64,000 bases of DNA, from the NCBI RefSeq assembly GCF_024746835.1, contig NZ_CP080531.1:930001-994000 (forward strand), in the 5' to 3' direction. How positions within the stretch are numbered: the first letter of the stretch is position 1; each line of letters begins with the position of its first letter. The DNA comes from Mesorhizobium sp. AR02. GTDB lineage: Bacteria > Pseudomonadota > Alphaproteobacteria > Rhizobiales > Rhizobiaceae. This document shows, in pieces, positions 9,549-18,008 of this stretch. Position numbers and translations under genes: made by a program. The notes under the pieces were generated by a model that saw only the letters and a program-made list of their open reading frames with translations, searched no databases and had not been told where the DNA came from.

Positions 9549-11959
9549 CGCACAGTATCGACACCAGCTTCAGAGAGAAAAAACAGGCGCGCGCCGCACT
9601 GCGCAGGCGCACGCTTTGGCGCCGGCTGATTGCCGGGTTCGCTGTGATCGTCCTGCTTTCGATCGCCGCAGGCTTCTACCTTACCGCGGATTATTGGTCG
9701 TTCGGTGACGAAAACGAGGAATTGCACGCAGTCGAAGGTGCCGACGATGTGCCGGCCGATGCATCCGTCTATGTGCCTGCCATTATCGACCTGGCCGGAG
9801 ATCCGATGTGGATTACGCTAGCGCCGGATGCCGACACCGCAAGCAAGGGCCATGCGGTAGCGCGCCCGGCCGAGCTCGACAGTTCCGGCGCCTCGCCGCA
9901 GATCGAAATCCTCTCCGACGTGATGCTGAGTGCCAGCGAAAAGTTCATGACGACGATCCCGTCGACGCAGGAGGACTTCGCGTTCTTCCAGGCACAGCGG
10001 CGGACCGCTCCGACATCTCCGGCTGCCGCACCCACCGAGCAGGCCGCTCCGCCTGCACCGGCGGCGGCACCGGACGACCAGCAGGGCGACCTGGATAATG
10101 ACTTGGCGGCACCCGATGCGAGCGAGGCCCCGGCCGGTTCGGCGCCCAAGGCGGATGCCGACGACCCGGAGGCCGGCTGGGGAGAGACCATCGATCAGGG
10201 CGAGGCAGCGCTGCCCGCCTTCAAGAAGACCCAGATCGAGAACAATACGACCGTCGCAACCGCGACCAGCGAATACCAGCGCTTCGCGGCGACCGAAGAC
10301 ACCTTCGTGAAGATCCTCAACGACCGCAGCCTGGACAGCGTTGCGCTCGACGCGCATTTCTCCGCCGACGATGCCAAACTGGCCGGCGAAGCCCTGAAGG
10401 CGCTCTTCAACCGGGACGGTCTGGAAGCGGGTTATGTCGTCGCCATGCGCGGATTCCGGCCGAACCGCGAGGCGACGACGATGTCGCTCATGCAGGTTTC
10501 GATCTACGCCAAGAATGTCTTTGTCGGCACGCTGACGCGCAACGCCGCGGGCGCCTTCGTGTCGGGTGTCGATCCCTGGGTTCGCGAGGACCTATTCAAC
10601 TATTCCGGTACCGATCAAGGCGGGCCCAAGCGGCAATACCGCCTGCTCGACGCGATCTATTCGACGGCTGCGCGCAACAAGGTTCCAACCGGCGTCATCG
10701 GCGAGGCGATCATGTACCTGTCGCGAGGACAGGACCTCGACGCCTTCGCCAGCGAGGACCAGCGCCTGGTGCTGATCTACTCGCAGACGCCGCGCGGCAA
10801 GGACGAGACGTCCGGACGGGTCCTTTATGTCGGTGTCCAGGGCGGTGAGAAGACCATCGACTGTTTCGTCTTCCAGCAGAGCGACGGCCAGTTTGCCTGC
10901 GTCACGGGTGATGACCAGGTGCGCTCGCTGACTGTCGCCAACGGCATGGTGACGCCGGTGAACGGGGTCATGACCTCGACCTTCGGCCCGCGCAAGCACC
11001 CGATCCTCGGCGTCGTTCGTATCCACAAGGGTGTCGATTGGGCAGCCCCTGTCGGCACGCCGATCATGGCGGCCTTCGACGGCGAGATCAGCTTCCAGGG
11101 CGATGGCGGCAGCTATGGCAATCTGGTGAAGATTTCGCATGCGAACGGGCGCGAGACGCGCTACGCGCATATGCAAAAATTCGCCATTGCGAGCGGCGTC
11201 GGCACCAAGGTGAAGGCCGGCGACGTCATTGGCTATATCGGCACCACCGGGCTTTCGACCGGCCCGCACCTGCATTTCGAGCTCTACCAGAACGGCGAGG
11301 CGATCGATCCGCTGGGAACGGTCACCACGGTCGCCACCTCTGACACTGGCAATTCTGGCAATTCCGGCGATGTCGCTGTCGAAACGCTCACCGAGCGTAT
11401 CGTTCATGTCGAAAGCGGCGGCAGCGCCCGTGCCAAGAACCCGAATTCCTCGGCGACCGGCGCCGGCCAGTTCATAACCAAGACCTGGATCCGGATGATG
11501 AACACCTACCGCCCGGAACTTGCGCGCACACTGTCGACCGCCGACCTGCTGGCTCTGCGCTACGATGCCACGATCTCGCGTGAAATGGTGCGCAATCTGG
11601 CGCGCGAAGGCGAGGCCTATCTGCGGGCGCGCGGCCACCAGATCACAGCCGGCCGGCTCTATCTCTGTCATTTCCTGGGCATGGAAGGCGCGCATCAGGT
11701 GCTGTCGGCGCCAGGTTCGGCACAACTGAGCGCCGTGCTGGGGTCCGCCGTCATCCAGGCCAACCCGTTTCTCACCGGCAAGACAGCCAGCTATGTGGTG
11801 GACTGGGCCGAACGGAAAATGGGCCAGAAGCTGAGCCGTGTGGCCACCGACGCCAGCCCGCAGACGACGACCACGGAGATCCGGCAGACGTCGCCGGAGT
11901 TCGAAAAATACAAGCAGGCCGTCACCGCCCTCATCAGCTCGATTCAGACCACGCTTTGA
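9545..11959 (+). CDS. Membrane-anchored M23 peptidase fused to a lytic-transglycosylase-like domain
   Basis: The 804-residue protein has an N-terminal membrane helix at about 25-45, then a low-complexity Ala/Pro stretch and an alpha/beta region typical of the part before M23 domains. An M23 (LytM) domain follows at about 470-590 with the zinc ligands in HKGVD (H494, D498) and HLHFE (H575, H577), so the peptidase should be active. A C-terminal domain at about 615-770 has the pattern VESGGSARAKNPNSSATGAGQF typical of lysozyme-like transglycosylases, with E623 as the candidate catalytic acid. It would cut both peptide bridges and glycan strands in the periplasm, perhaps to fit the T6SS through the wall. 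The start is GTG 9545, overlapping the previous stop. The lytic assignment is by pattern only. Confidence 0.8.
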   Translation: MTHSIDTSFREKKQARAALRRRTLWRRLIAGFAVIVLLSIAAGFYLTADYWSFGDENEELHAVEGADDVPADASVYVPAIIDLAGDPMWITLAPDADTASKGHAVARPAELDSSGASPQIEILSDVMLSASEKFMTTIPSTQEDFAFFQAQRRTAPTSPAAAPTEQAAPPAPAAAPDDQQGDLDNDLAAPDASEAPAGSAPKADADDPEAGWGETIDQGEAALPAFKKTQIENNTTVATATSEYQRFAATEDTFVKILNDRSLDSVALDAHFSADDAKLAGEALKALFNRDGLEAGYVVAMRGFRPNREATTMSLMQVSIYAKNVFVGTLTRNAAGAFVSGVDPWVREDLFNYSGTDQGGPKRQYRLLDAIYSTAARNKVPTGVIGEAIMYLSRGQDLDAFASEDQRLVLIYSQTPRGKDETSGRVLYVGVQGGEKTIDCFVFQQSDGQFACVTGDDQVRSLTVANGMVTPVNGVMTSTFGPRKHPILGVVRIHKGVDWAAPVGTPIMAAFDGEISFQGDGGSYGNLVKISHANGRETRYAHMQKFAIASGVGTKVKAGDVIGYIGTTGLSTGPHLHFELYQNGEAIDPLGTVTTVATSDTGNSGNSGDVAVETLTERIVHVESGGSARAKNPNSSATGAGQFITKTWIRMMNTYRPELARTLSTADLLALRYDATISREMVRNLAREGEAYLRARGHQITAGRLYLCHFLGMEGAHQVLSAPGSAQLSAVLGSAVIQANPFLTGKTASYVVDWAERKMGQKLSRVATDASPQTTTTEIRQTSPEFEKYKQAVTALISSIQTTL

Positions 11960-12135
11960 GCCTGCCGGCCACGGCATCAGCCGCTCAGGCTATTGGAATC
12001 ACCATAGGCACCTTTTTTCAGGCCCTCCGTGAACCAAAACCGCGGTCAGGACCACATACGTCCAGGAGCCATTTTTGGCACAAGCGACCCAGTCGCTGAC
12101 GAAATTTAGCACCCTGGTAAGTGGAGGGCTGGTCC

Positions 12136-13764
12136 ATGAAAACGTTCGCGGTCTTTCTGAGTGGGATTATCCTGGTTTTCCTTGCCGCCTTCGGCGCCGA
12201 GGCCGCCGCGCCTGAAGCCAAACGCGTCGCGCTGGTGATCGGCAACAGCAACTATGTCCATGCGGTCACCTTGCCCAATCCCGCCAACGATGCCCGCCTC
12301 ATAGCGTCGACGCTGCGCAATGCCGGCTTCGAGGTGATCGAAGGGGTCGATCAGGACAATGCAGGCATGCACAGCCTCATCAGCCGGTTCACCGAGCAAG
12401 CCTACGACGCCGACCTCGCGGTCATTTTCTATGCCGGTCACGGCATGCAGGTCGACGGCAAGAACTACCTGATACCGGTCGACGCCGATTTGACGTCGCC
12501 GGCCTATCTCAAGACCCGGACCATTCAGATCGATGATTTCATGGCTGCGTTGCCGCCCGACCCGGCGATTGGTGTCATCATCCTCGATGCCTGCCGCGAC
12601 AATCCGCTGGCAAGGACGCTGGCGGCCTCACTGCCGAAAAGCCGCTCCACCTCGCTGGGCACCGGCCTGGCGCCGGTTGAAGCGAGATCGGACGGCGTCG
12701 GTACTGGCGGCCTGCTGATTGCCTATGCAACGGATCCTGGCGCCATCGCTTTCGACGGAGACGGGGTCGACAGTCCTTACTCCACGGCGCTCGCCAGGCA
12801 TCTGACCGAACCTGGCGTCGAAATCCAGAGCGCGCTGACGCGCGTGCGCGGCGAAGTGACCGAAACCACGCAAGGCCGCCAGCGGCCGTGGCACAACGCA
12901 TCGTTGGGACGCGAGGTTTTCCTGGGAAAACCCGTCGCCGCAGCAGCGCCGGCCGCAAATCCCGCGGCCGACGCATCGAGCGCAGCCGCGACATCCGCCC
13001 CTGCCCCTGTCGCCAGTGACTCTCCTTCCTGGGAAGTCGAGCAACGTCTTTGGGATGAGGCTTCGAAGCACAATTCCGGTCCGTTCTACCAAGCCTATCT
13101 CGACCAGTTCCCGAACGGTCGCTTCGCCACCGTGGCGCGGCTGAATATCGACGAACTGAACGACCCGAACGCTCAGAACCGGCAGGTCGCGGCACTCGAT
13201 ACGAACCAGGCGAACGCCGGTTCCGGCTCTGCCGTGCGGACCTCTGTCAGCGTTCCGGACGAGATGAAGCAGACGCCGGGCACCGAGTTGACGGAAAGTG
13301 CGATCGGCCTCGACCGCCAGGGCCGCATCGACCTGCAATTGCGGATCGAAGCGTTGGGCAACGAGCTTGGGCGCATCGACGGAACCCTGGGCTCCCAGAC
13401 CCGTGAGGCGATCGGCATCTGGCAAGCCGATAACGGACTGCCGCAAACCACCTATCTGACGCGCGAGCAACTGGCGTTCCTCGTGATCCAGTCAGATCCG
13501 ATGATGGAAGCCGTGCGTGCCAGATATGCCGCCGATCAAGCCCGTACGGCGCAGCCGAAGAAGCCCGTTGTGCAAAAGGTCCGCACGATGAGGCCGATGG
13601 CACAGAAACCCCGCAAGCAGCAGCAGGTCGTTTCGAAGTGGCGCAACCGCGAGACCATGGCGCGGCTGGATGATCCTCCACCACGCCGGCGCAACAACGA
13701 CTTCCTGACAAGGGCACTGATCTTCGGCGCCGGTGTGGCCGTGGGCAGCGTGCTCAAACAGTGA
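12136..13764 (+). CDS. Exported caspase-fold protein 1 with C-terminal peptidoglycan-binding-like domain
   Basis: This is a peptidase C14 (caspase/metacaspase fold) protein of 542 residues. A signal peptide at 1-25 is followed by the catalytic domain with RVALVIGNSNY, the histidine in YAGHGMQ (H102) and the cysteine in LDACRDNP (C153), so the His-Cys pair is intact. After an Ala/Pro linker, the region at about 395-460 looks like a peptidoglycan-binding-1 helical repeat (IDLQLRIEALG, GTLGSQTREAI). A basic tail with a final glycine-rich hydrophobic stretch closes the protein. ATG 12136 has a GGAGGG ribosome site; a GTG at 12121 is less likely. It is the last plus-strand gene of the T6SS block and converges on an OmpA gene. 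Substrates are unknown. Confidence 0.88.
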   Translation: MKTFAVFLSGIILVFLAAFGAEAAAPEAKRVALVIGNSNYVHAVTLPNPANDARLIASTLRNAGFEVIEGVDQDNAGMHSLISRFTEQAYDADLAVIFYAGHGMQVDGKNYLIPVDADLTSPAYLKTRTIQIDDFMAALPPDPAIGVIILDACRDNPLARTLAASLPKSRSTSLGTGLAPVEARSDGVGTGGLLIAYATDPGAIAFDGDGVDSPYSTALARHLTEPGVEIQSALTRVRGEVTETTQGRQRPWHNASLGREVFLGKPVAAAAPAANPAADASSAAATSAPAPVASDSPSWEVEQRLWDEASKHNSGPFYQAYLDQFPNGRFATVARLNIDELNDPNAQNRQVAALDTNQANAGSGSAVRTSVSVPDEMKQTPGTELTESAIGLDRQGRIDLQLRIEALGNELGRIDGTLGSQTREAIGIWQADNGLPQTTYLTREQLAFLVIQSDPMMEAVRARYAADQARTAQPKKPVVQKVRTMRPMAQKPRKQQQVVSKWRNRETMARLDDPPPRRRNNDFLTRALIFGAGVAVGSVLKQ

Positions 13765-13774
13765 CAGCCGCGCG

Positions 13775-14311
13775 TTATTGCGTCTTTATCCGCATTTCCA
13801 CGCGTCGGTTGACCGGATCGTACGGGTTGGGGCTGCGCGGATTCTTTTCGCCCATGCCGATGGCGTTGATGCGGGCGGGATCGACACCACTGGCCGTCAG
13901 GAAGGCTGCCACCGATTTCGCTCGCCGTTGCGACAGGCCTTCATTGTAATGCACCGTGCCGGTGGCGTCGGTGTAGCCTTCGACGACGAAGCTGAATGTG
14001 CTCAGCCGGCTGTCCTTCAGCGCCTTGGCGAACTCTTCGAGTTCAGCGCGCGCGGTGGTGTCGAGCGCGGCCGAATCCAGGCCGAAATTGATCAGCATAT
14101 CGAGGCTGGATTTTTCTCCCGGCGCGTCCTTTGCCTTGGTCTTGCTCTTGCACTCTTCCTCGGTGCCGACGCAAATTCCCCGCGACTTGCCGAGATCGGC
14201 CGCGCCGGTAAAAAACTTCACGATGTCTTCTGATTTCTGAACGGGATCGGCGGAAGCGTGGGTCGAGAAAAACACGACCGCCAACACAAAGGCTGACTTG
14301 CCCCACTGCAT
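13775..14311 (-). CDS. Exported OmpA-family protein
   Basis: The 178-residue protein has a signal peptide (cut near ASADPV), a short cysteine-containing segment (GICVGTEEEC), and an OmpA C-terminal peptidoglycan-binding domain with the pattern VEGYTDATG, SQRRAKSVAAFL and NRRVEMRI. It should sit in the periplasm, bound to the cell wall. Start ATG 14311 places the signal peptide at the N-terminus; a longer in-frame leader is polar. It converges with caspase gene 1, with 10 bases between the stops. It is one of two free-standing OmpA-type proteins near the T6SS, and may help anchor the complex; that role is inferred only from location. Confidence 0.85.
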   Translation of the reverse strand: MQWGKSAFVLAVVFFSTHASADPVQKSEDIVKFFTGAADLGKSRGICVGTEEECKSKTKAKDAPGEKSSLDMLINFGLDSAALDTTARAELEEFAKALKDSRLSTFSFVVEGYTDATGTVHYNEGLSQRRAKSVAAFLTASGVDPARINAIGMGEKNPRSPNPYDPVNRRVEMRIKTQ

Positions 14312-14501
14312 AGCGGTTACTCCTGTTTGAGCATCCGATTTCGACGATCGTGACGATACCAAATTTCATGGCAATTGTCTGTCTATAAACGCTCGTGGAC
14401 ATGATTGTGCCGAGGGGTGTTGCAGCAGCAAGGTTCAGACTTGACCCGCGCCGCGCCCGGGGCTTGAGTGGCCAAGGCTTCTCGATGAAAGCGTGGCGAT
14501 C

Positions 14502-15092
14502 ATGGCCAATGGGCTCCGATTCAAGACGGCAGGAGATCTTTTCACGGCTTGCCCCGCCATTGCCCGGGACATGAGAACCCTTCCAACCGAACAAGAATCT
14601 ATCGCGTTTTGCCGCGAGCTCCTCGCCGGGCGCGTTCCCGAAGAAGCGATTACATTCTGTGCCTACCTGCTTCCCGAGCGGGCCGCGGTCTGGTGGGCGC
14701 ATGAATGCCTGAGCCATCTGACCGAGCTGTTCGATGGAACCGATCAGGAATTGCTCGCGCGTGTTGGCGACTGGGTGGGTGAGCCGGACAATCCTCGACA
14801 TCGGGCAGCCGTCAGCGCAGTCGCGGCGATACCGCCAACAACGCCGGTCGGCTGGATTGCGCTCGCTGCCGGATGGCGTGACAATGGTTCGGCCATGGCC
14901 GCGACGATGGCACCGGCCTTGCAACCATTTCCTGCGCAACCATTTCCTGCCGCCCATGCGGTCAATGCCGGGATTCTGGCCGGACTGGCCCGTGTCGCTC
15001 TCGCGGACCGGTTTGCCGTTCTTTCGGCATTTGTCGAAATGGGCATCCAGATGGCCGAGATCGAGGCGCGCCAATCGGCGGATGCCTACTAG
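14502..15092 (+). CDS. Probable DUF6931 cytoplasmic protein
   Basis: The 196-residue product has no signal peptide. It is mostly helical and Trp/Ala rich, with segments such as AITFCAYLLPERAAVWWAH and ALAAGWRDNGS. From memory it resembles proteins annotated DUF6931, which tend to lie near T6SS genes; I cannot confirm this here. ATG 14502 is preferred to an in-frame GTG at 14493. It stands alone between an OmpA gene on the other strand and a hairpin repeat, so it likely has its own promoter in the 190 bases before it. Its function is unknown. Confidence 0.65.
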   Translation: MANGLRFKTAGDLFTACPAIARDMRTLPTEQESIAFCRELLAGRVPEEAITFCAYLLPERAAVWWAHECLSHLTELFDGTDQELLARVGDWVGEPDNPRHRAAVSAVAAIPPTTPVGWIALAAGWRDNGSAMAATMAPALQPFPAQPFPAAHAVNAGILAGLARVALADRFAVLSAFVEMGIQMAEIEARQSADAY

Positions 15093-15192
15093 AGCAATTT
15101 CAGGAAAAGTGTGAAGCGGTTTTCCGCCCGGAATTGCGTGAAAACAAAGAGTTAGAGCGGTTCTCCGTTTCCGTGAAACGGTGAACTGCTCT
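15093..15192. repeat. Rhizobial intergenic hairpin repeat, also likely bidirectional terminator
   Basis: Between two convergent genes lies a sequence of the type scattered through Mesorhizobium and related genomes, containing GAAGCGGTTTTCCG and GGAATTGCGTGAAAACAAAG. Its right half forms a strong hairpin: 15154-15171 pairs with 15175-15192 (16 of 18 positions) around a CGT loop. I recognise the motif from rhizobial intergenic regions, but no second copy was seen in this window. Placement between two stops suggests it also stops transcription from both sides. Confidence 0.6.
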
Positions 15193-15200
15193 GGAGCCGC

Positions 15201-16445
15201 CTACTTGCAGCCGCCTTGCGCCCATTTGGCCAGCGCCACCTTGAAGCGTGTTCCCAAGGGATGTTGCAGGCGCAGAACGGAGACATCGTTGGCGGCGAAA
15301 TTTTTCGCCTGATCGCACAGCCGGGCCTCGTTCCATTCATGGCAGCCGTCGCAGTGCTTGTCCTCCCAGACCGACTTGTCCAACCCCTCCACAGGGCTGA
15401 ACAGGGGCTTGCCCTTGATCAGTTCGGCGATGCTCTTGCCGTCGATTGCCGCATCGCCGAAGTCGACCGGGTGGTTGAAAAGGATCGGGGCATCCGACGC
15501 CAATTTGGGGATTTTCTGGCGCAGCACATCGAGCGCAAGCTGGTCGTTGCTTTGGCCTGACGCGCTTGCCGCGCCGGTGTTGCGCGCGTCGGAGCCGCCT
15601 TCGGCCTGAGGTGTGGCCGCTTCGCCGACAATCAATGGCGCATTGAGATCAACCTTGTGCAGGACGACCTCCGTGGTCAGCGAAACGTTGATCCAGGGGC
15701 GCTGCTTGCCGGCGGTTGCCTTGAAGACGTCACCGGTCACCCTGTTCATCGCCTCGGCGATGGAGACGTTGGATTCGCCGATGTGCTGAAGCAGTGCGGC
15801 GGTGAACGGCGAATATTCGCCCGACCCGTCATAGGCGAGTTGATTGGGACCGGCGGCGAAAGCGACGAGCGTGCCGGCGCCGCCATTCTCGATCGGGATC
15901 TCGGCCAGGCCGCTACTGGCGCCGTGGACGCCCGCGGTCTTGGCCAGCACGTCGACGAGGGGATTGTCGCGGCAAGCGTCGAGAAACACCAGCCTGATGC
16001 TGGTCTCCCGCGACATCTGGCGCAGAACGAAATCAACCGACACGGCCTCGAAGTCGAGGGAGTTCTCGTCCTCCAGTGCGGCGTCGACCGGAAGCAGATA
16101 GTTCCTGCCCGAAACCTGCAAGCCGTGGCCGGCGTAGAAGAACAGCGCGATATCGGCACCACGCACCTGTTTTGCGAACTGGGCGATCGTCGCCTGCGTC
16201 TGCGGCTTGGTCAGGTCGAAGCCCGAAATCACCTCGAAGTCGAGCTTCTTCAGGCGATCGGCCATGGCCTGGGCGTCGCGCACCGGATTGGCGAGCGGCG
16301 CGGCGTGCTGATACTGGGCGTTGCCGAGGACAAGGGCGACGCGGCGCTCGGCGCTGGCGGCCGTCACAGTCAACAGCAAGGCGAGCACCGCGAGACCGGC
16401 GGCGCGAAAGAGGCCACCGCAACGGGCGATCAGATCAGACCTCAC
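15201..16445 (-). CDS. Exported caspase-fold protein 2 with C-terminal CXXCH motif
   Basis: The 414-residue protein has a signal peptide ending near ASA at about 30, then a C14 caspase domain with RRVALVLGNAQY, the histidine in YAGHGLQ (H107) and the cysteine in LDACRDNP (C158). After a Gly/Ala linker near 275-300 comes a separate C-terminal domain of about 110 residues with HCDGCHEW, a CXXCH motif at C365-H369, and further cysteines at 377 and 413. CXXCH is the covalent haem-c attachment site, so a cytochrome-like module is possible; the cysteines could instead form disulphides or bind metal. The start is GTG 16445, eight bases after the stop of the YceI-OmpA gene, so the two are co-transcribed. 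Confidence 0.85.
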   Translation of the reverse strand: MRSDLIARCGGLFRAAGLAVLALLLTVTAASAERRVALVLGNAQYQHAAPLANPVRDAQAMADRLKKLDFEVISGFDLTKPQTQATIAQFAKQVRGADIALFFYAGHGLQVSGRNYLLPVDAALEDENSLDFEAVSVDFVLRQMSRETSIRLVFLDACRDNPLVDVLAKTAGVHGASSGLAEIPIENGGAGTLVAFAAGPNQLAYDGSGEYSPFTAALLQHIGESNVSIAEAMNRVTGDVFKATAGKQRPWINVSLTTEVVLHKVDLNAPLIVGEAATPQAEGGSDARNTGAASASGQSNDQLALDVLRQKIPKLASDAPILFNHPVDFGDAAIDGKSIAELIKGKPLFSPVEGLDKSVWEDKHCDGCHEWNEARLCDQAKNFAANDVSVLRLQHPLGTRFKVALAKWAQGGCK

Positions 16446-16452
16446 CGCACCC

Positions 16453-17544
16453 TCAGAGCTTGGTAGCGGAAAACTCGATCCGCCGGTTGAGCGCCTTGTT
16501 CTTGGGCGTATCGTTGGCAGCAACCGGCCGCTCCTCGCCATAGCCGGCGGAACTGACCTGGTTGCGCGGGATGCCCGCGGCAATCAACGCGTCGGCAACC
16601 GCCTGGGCCCGGCGTTCCGACAACTGCTTGTTCGCCTCCGGCGAGCCGTCGGAATCGGTATAACCGGAGACCTCGACCTTCAGGCTCGGGCATTTTCCGA
16701 CGACACCTTCGACCTCGGTCAGCAAGGGACGGCTTTTCGCATCGAGCCGCGCACTGGCAGGCCGGAAGTAGATGGCGCCGGTGCGCGAGAGCACGGCGAA
16801 CCTGTTCAGGCATTCCTCGTCGCTGAAATTCGCCTTGGCGGCATCGGTGGCAACGGGTCCGACATCGGCTGAATTCGCCGCGGCGGTCTGGGTGGCGGCC
16901 GGCTTGCTGCCATCGGCGGTGAAGACGAAATCGAACGATACCGACGCGGTGGGCACGATGTTGGTGACATTGGCGGCCTGCTGCAGCTTGTCGATGTTCG
17001 GCAGCAAGCCGAAATCCTCGACATGGACAGCGACCGGAGCCTCCGAGGCGACCGACACCATGTTGTCGCTGATCATGGTGACGACGACGCTGGCCTCGAG
17101 ATCCTTGTCGACACCGTGCAGATTGAGGCGGAACGGCAAGGTTGCCTTCACCCTGCGCTTTGTCGCCAGATCGGCGAATGCGGCGGGATCCACTTTCGCC
17201 GTCAGCTCGGCGGTCGGGTACTTGAATGTCTCGAAGAACAGGAAGCGCATGCGCACGTTGCGCAGGTCAACGCCGGTATCGACCGAATTGAGATCGAACG
17301 TGACCTTGGCATCACCCGCCGCGCTAAGCGTGCCGGTGATGTTCCTGATCTTGTTGGTCTCGACGATCGTGTTCTTCTTGACCGACTGGTAGGTGATCAC
17401 CGAAGCGGCGGGATCGAGCGTCCAGTTCGGCGCGGCGCTGGCGGCTTGCGATCCTAGCAACAGCAATGGCACAACGATCAGACCAAGAGCTCTTGCAGCA
17501 GGGCCTTTCGACGTTGTCTTCCACCAGAATGCGACTTCGAACAT
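16453..17544 (-). CDS. Exported YceI-OmpA fusion protein
   Basis: The 363-residue protein has a long N-terminal signal peptide (hydrophobic core LGLIVVPLLLLG, cut near ASAAP). A YceI-like lipocalin barrel at about 40-210 follows, with the features WTLDPAASVITYQSVK and FDLNSVDTGVDLRNVRM. A linker and an OmpA C-terminal domain at about 250-360 end the protein, with VSGYTDSDGS, SERRAQAVADAL and NRRIEF. YceI domains bind polyisoprenoid-like or amphipathic lipids, and OmpA domains bind peptidoglycan, so the fusion would fix a lipid-binding barrel to the cell wall. It is in the same operon as caspase gene 2, just downstream. The domain calls are firm; the role is unknown. Confidence 0.87.
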   Translation of the reverse strand: MFEVAFWWKTTSKGPAARALGLIVVPLLLLGSQAASAAPNWTLDPAASVITYQSVKKNTIVETNKIRNITGTLSAAGDAKVTFDLNSVDTGVDLRNVRMRFLFFETFKYPTAELTAKVDPAAFADLATKRRVKATLPFRLNLHGVDKDLEASVVVTMISDNMVSVASEAPVAVHVEDFGLLPNIDKLQQAANVTNIVPTASVSFDFVFTADGSKPAATQTAAANSADVGPVATDAAKANFSDEECLNRFAVLSRTGAIYFRPASARLDAKSRPLLTEVEGVVGKCPSLKVEVSGYTDSDGSPEANKQLSERRAQAVADALIAAGIPRNQVSSAGYGEERPVAANDTPKNKALNRRIEFSATKL

Positions 17545-17706
17545 GGACCGCCCCTGCCCAGGACTACCGTATCGACACCGACACCGGGAAGGGACAATAG
17601 AGCACTCGCGGCCGCTTGGCGAGCACGTCCGGAAATCTTGAGAAATTTCGGAAGCCGGCGCCAACGCCGCTTCCCGCCACATCCAAGCTCTAACCCGACA
17701 AGCTCG

Positions 17707-17994
17707 TCACCAACTGCTGCCCCCACCACCGCTGTTGCCTGTGCCTCCGCCGAGAGCGGGGATGACTGGCGGCTTTTTAGGGGCTTCCTCGGCCGGCTTT
17801 ATCACTTTCTTGGCGACCGTCCTTTTGTACTTGGTCACCTTCGGCGTAGGCGTCGTGCGAACCACCCTGTGATGCTTGACCGGCGCAGGCGCCGGTTCGA
17901 CTTTGGGTGCGATGGAGATGCAGCCCGTGAGTCCCGTCAAGAAGCTGGACAAAACCGCTCCGATAAATATTCGCTTCAATGCCCTGCCCACCAT
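17707..17994 (-). CDS. Small lipoprotein with basic, glycine-ended tail
   Basis: The 95-residue product begins with a basic and hydrophobic leader and a lipobox LTGC, so it is a probable lipoprotein with its acyl cysteine near residue 25. The rest is Pro/Lys-rich (PAPAPVKHHRVV, TVAKKVIKPAEEAPKKP) and ends in a Gly/Ser run. ATG 17994 has an ideal GAGGAGG ribosome site, which lies beyond the stop of the caspase-3 gene (18009), so translation probably follows from that message. A short lipoprotein beside T6SS genes recalls TssJ, but the length and composition do not fit it. Confidence 0.7.
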   Translation of the reverse strand: MVGRALKRIFIGAVLSSFLTGLTGCISIAPKVEPAPAPVKHHRVVRTTPTPKVTKYKRTVAKKVIKPAEEAPKKPPVIPALGGGTGNSGGGGSSW

Positions 17995-18008
17995 TGCCTC
18001 CTCGTTGC

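Noticed and set aside
17707..17994. Small lipoprotein as the missing T6SS lipoprotein TssJ
   Set aside because: TssJ is about 150-190 residues with a transthyretin-like fold. This protein is 95 residues, Pro/Lys-rich with a Gly/Ser tail, and lies in a different operon.
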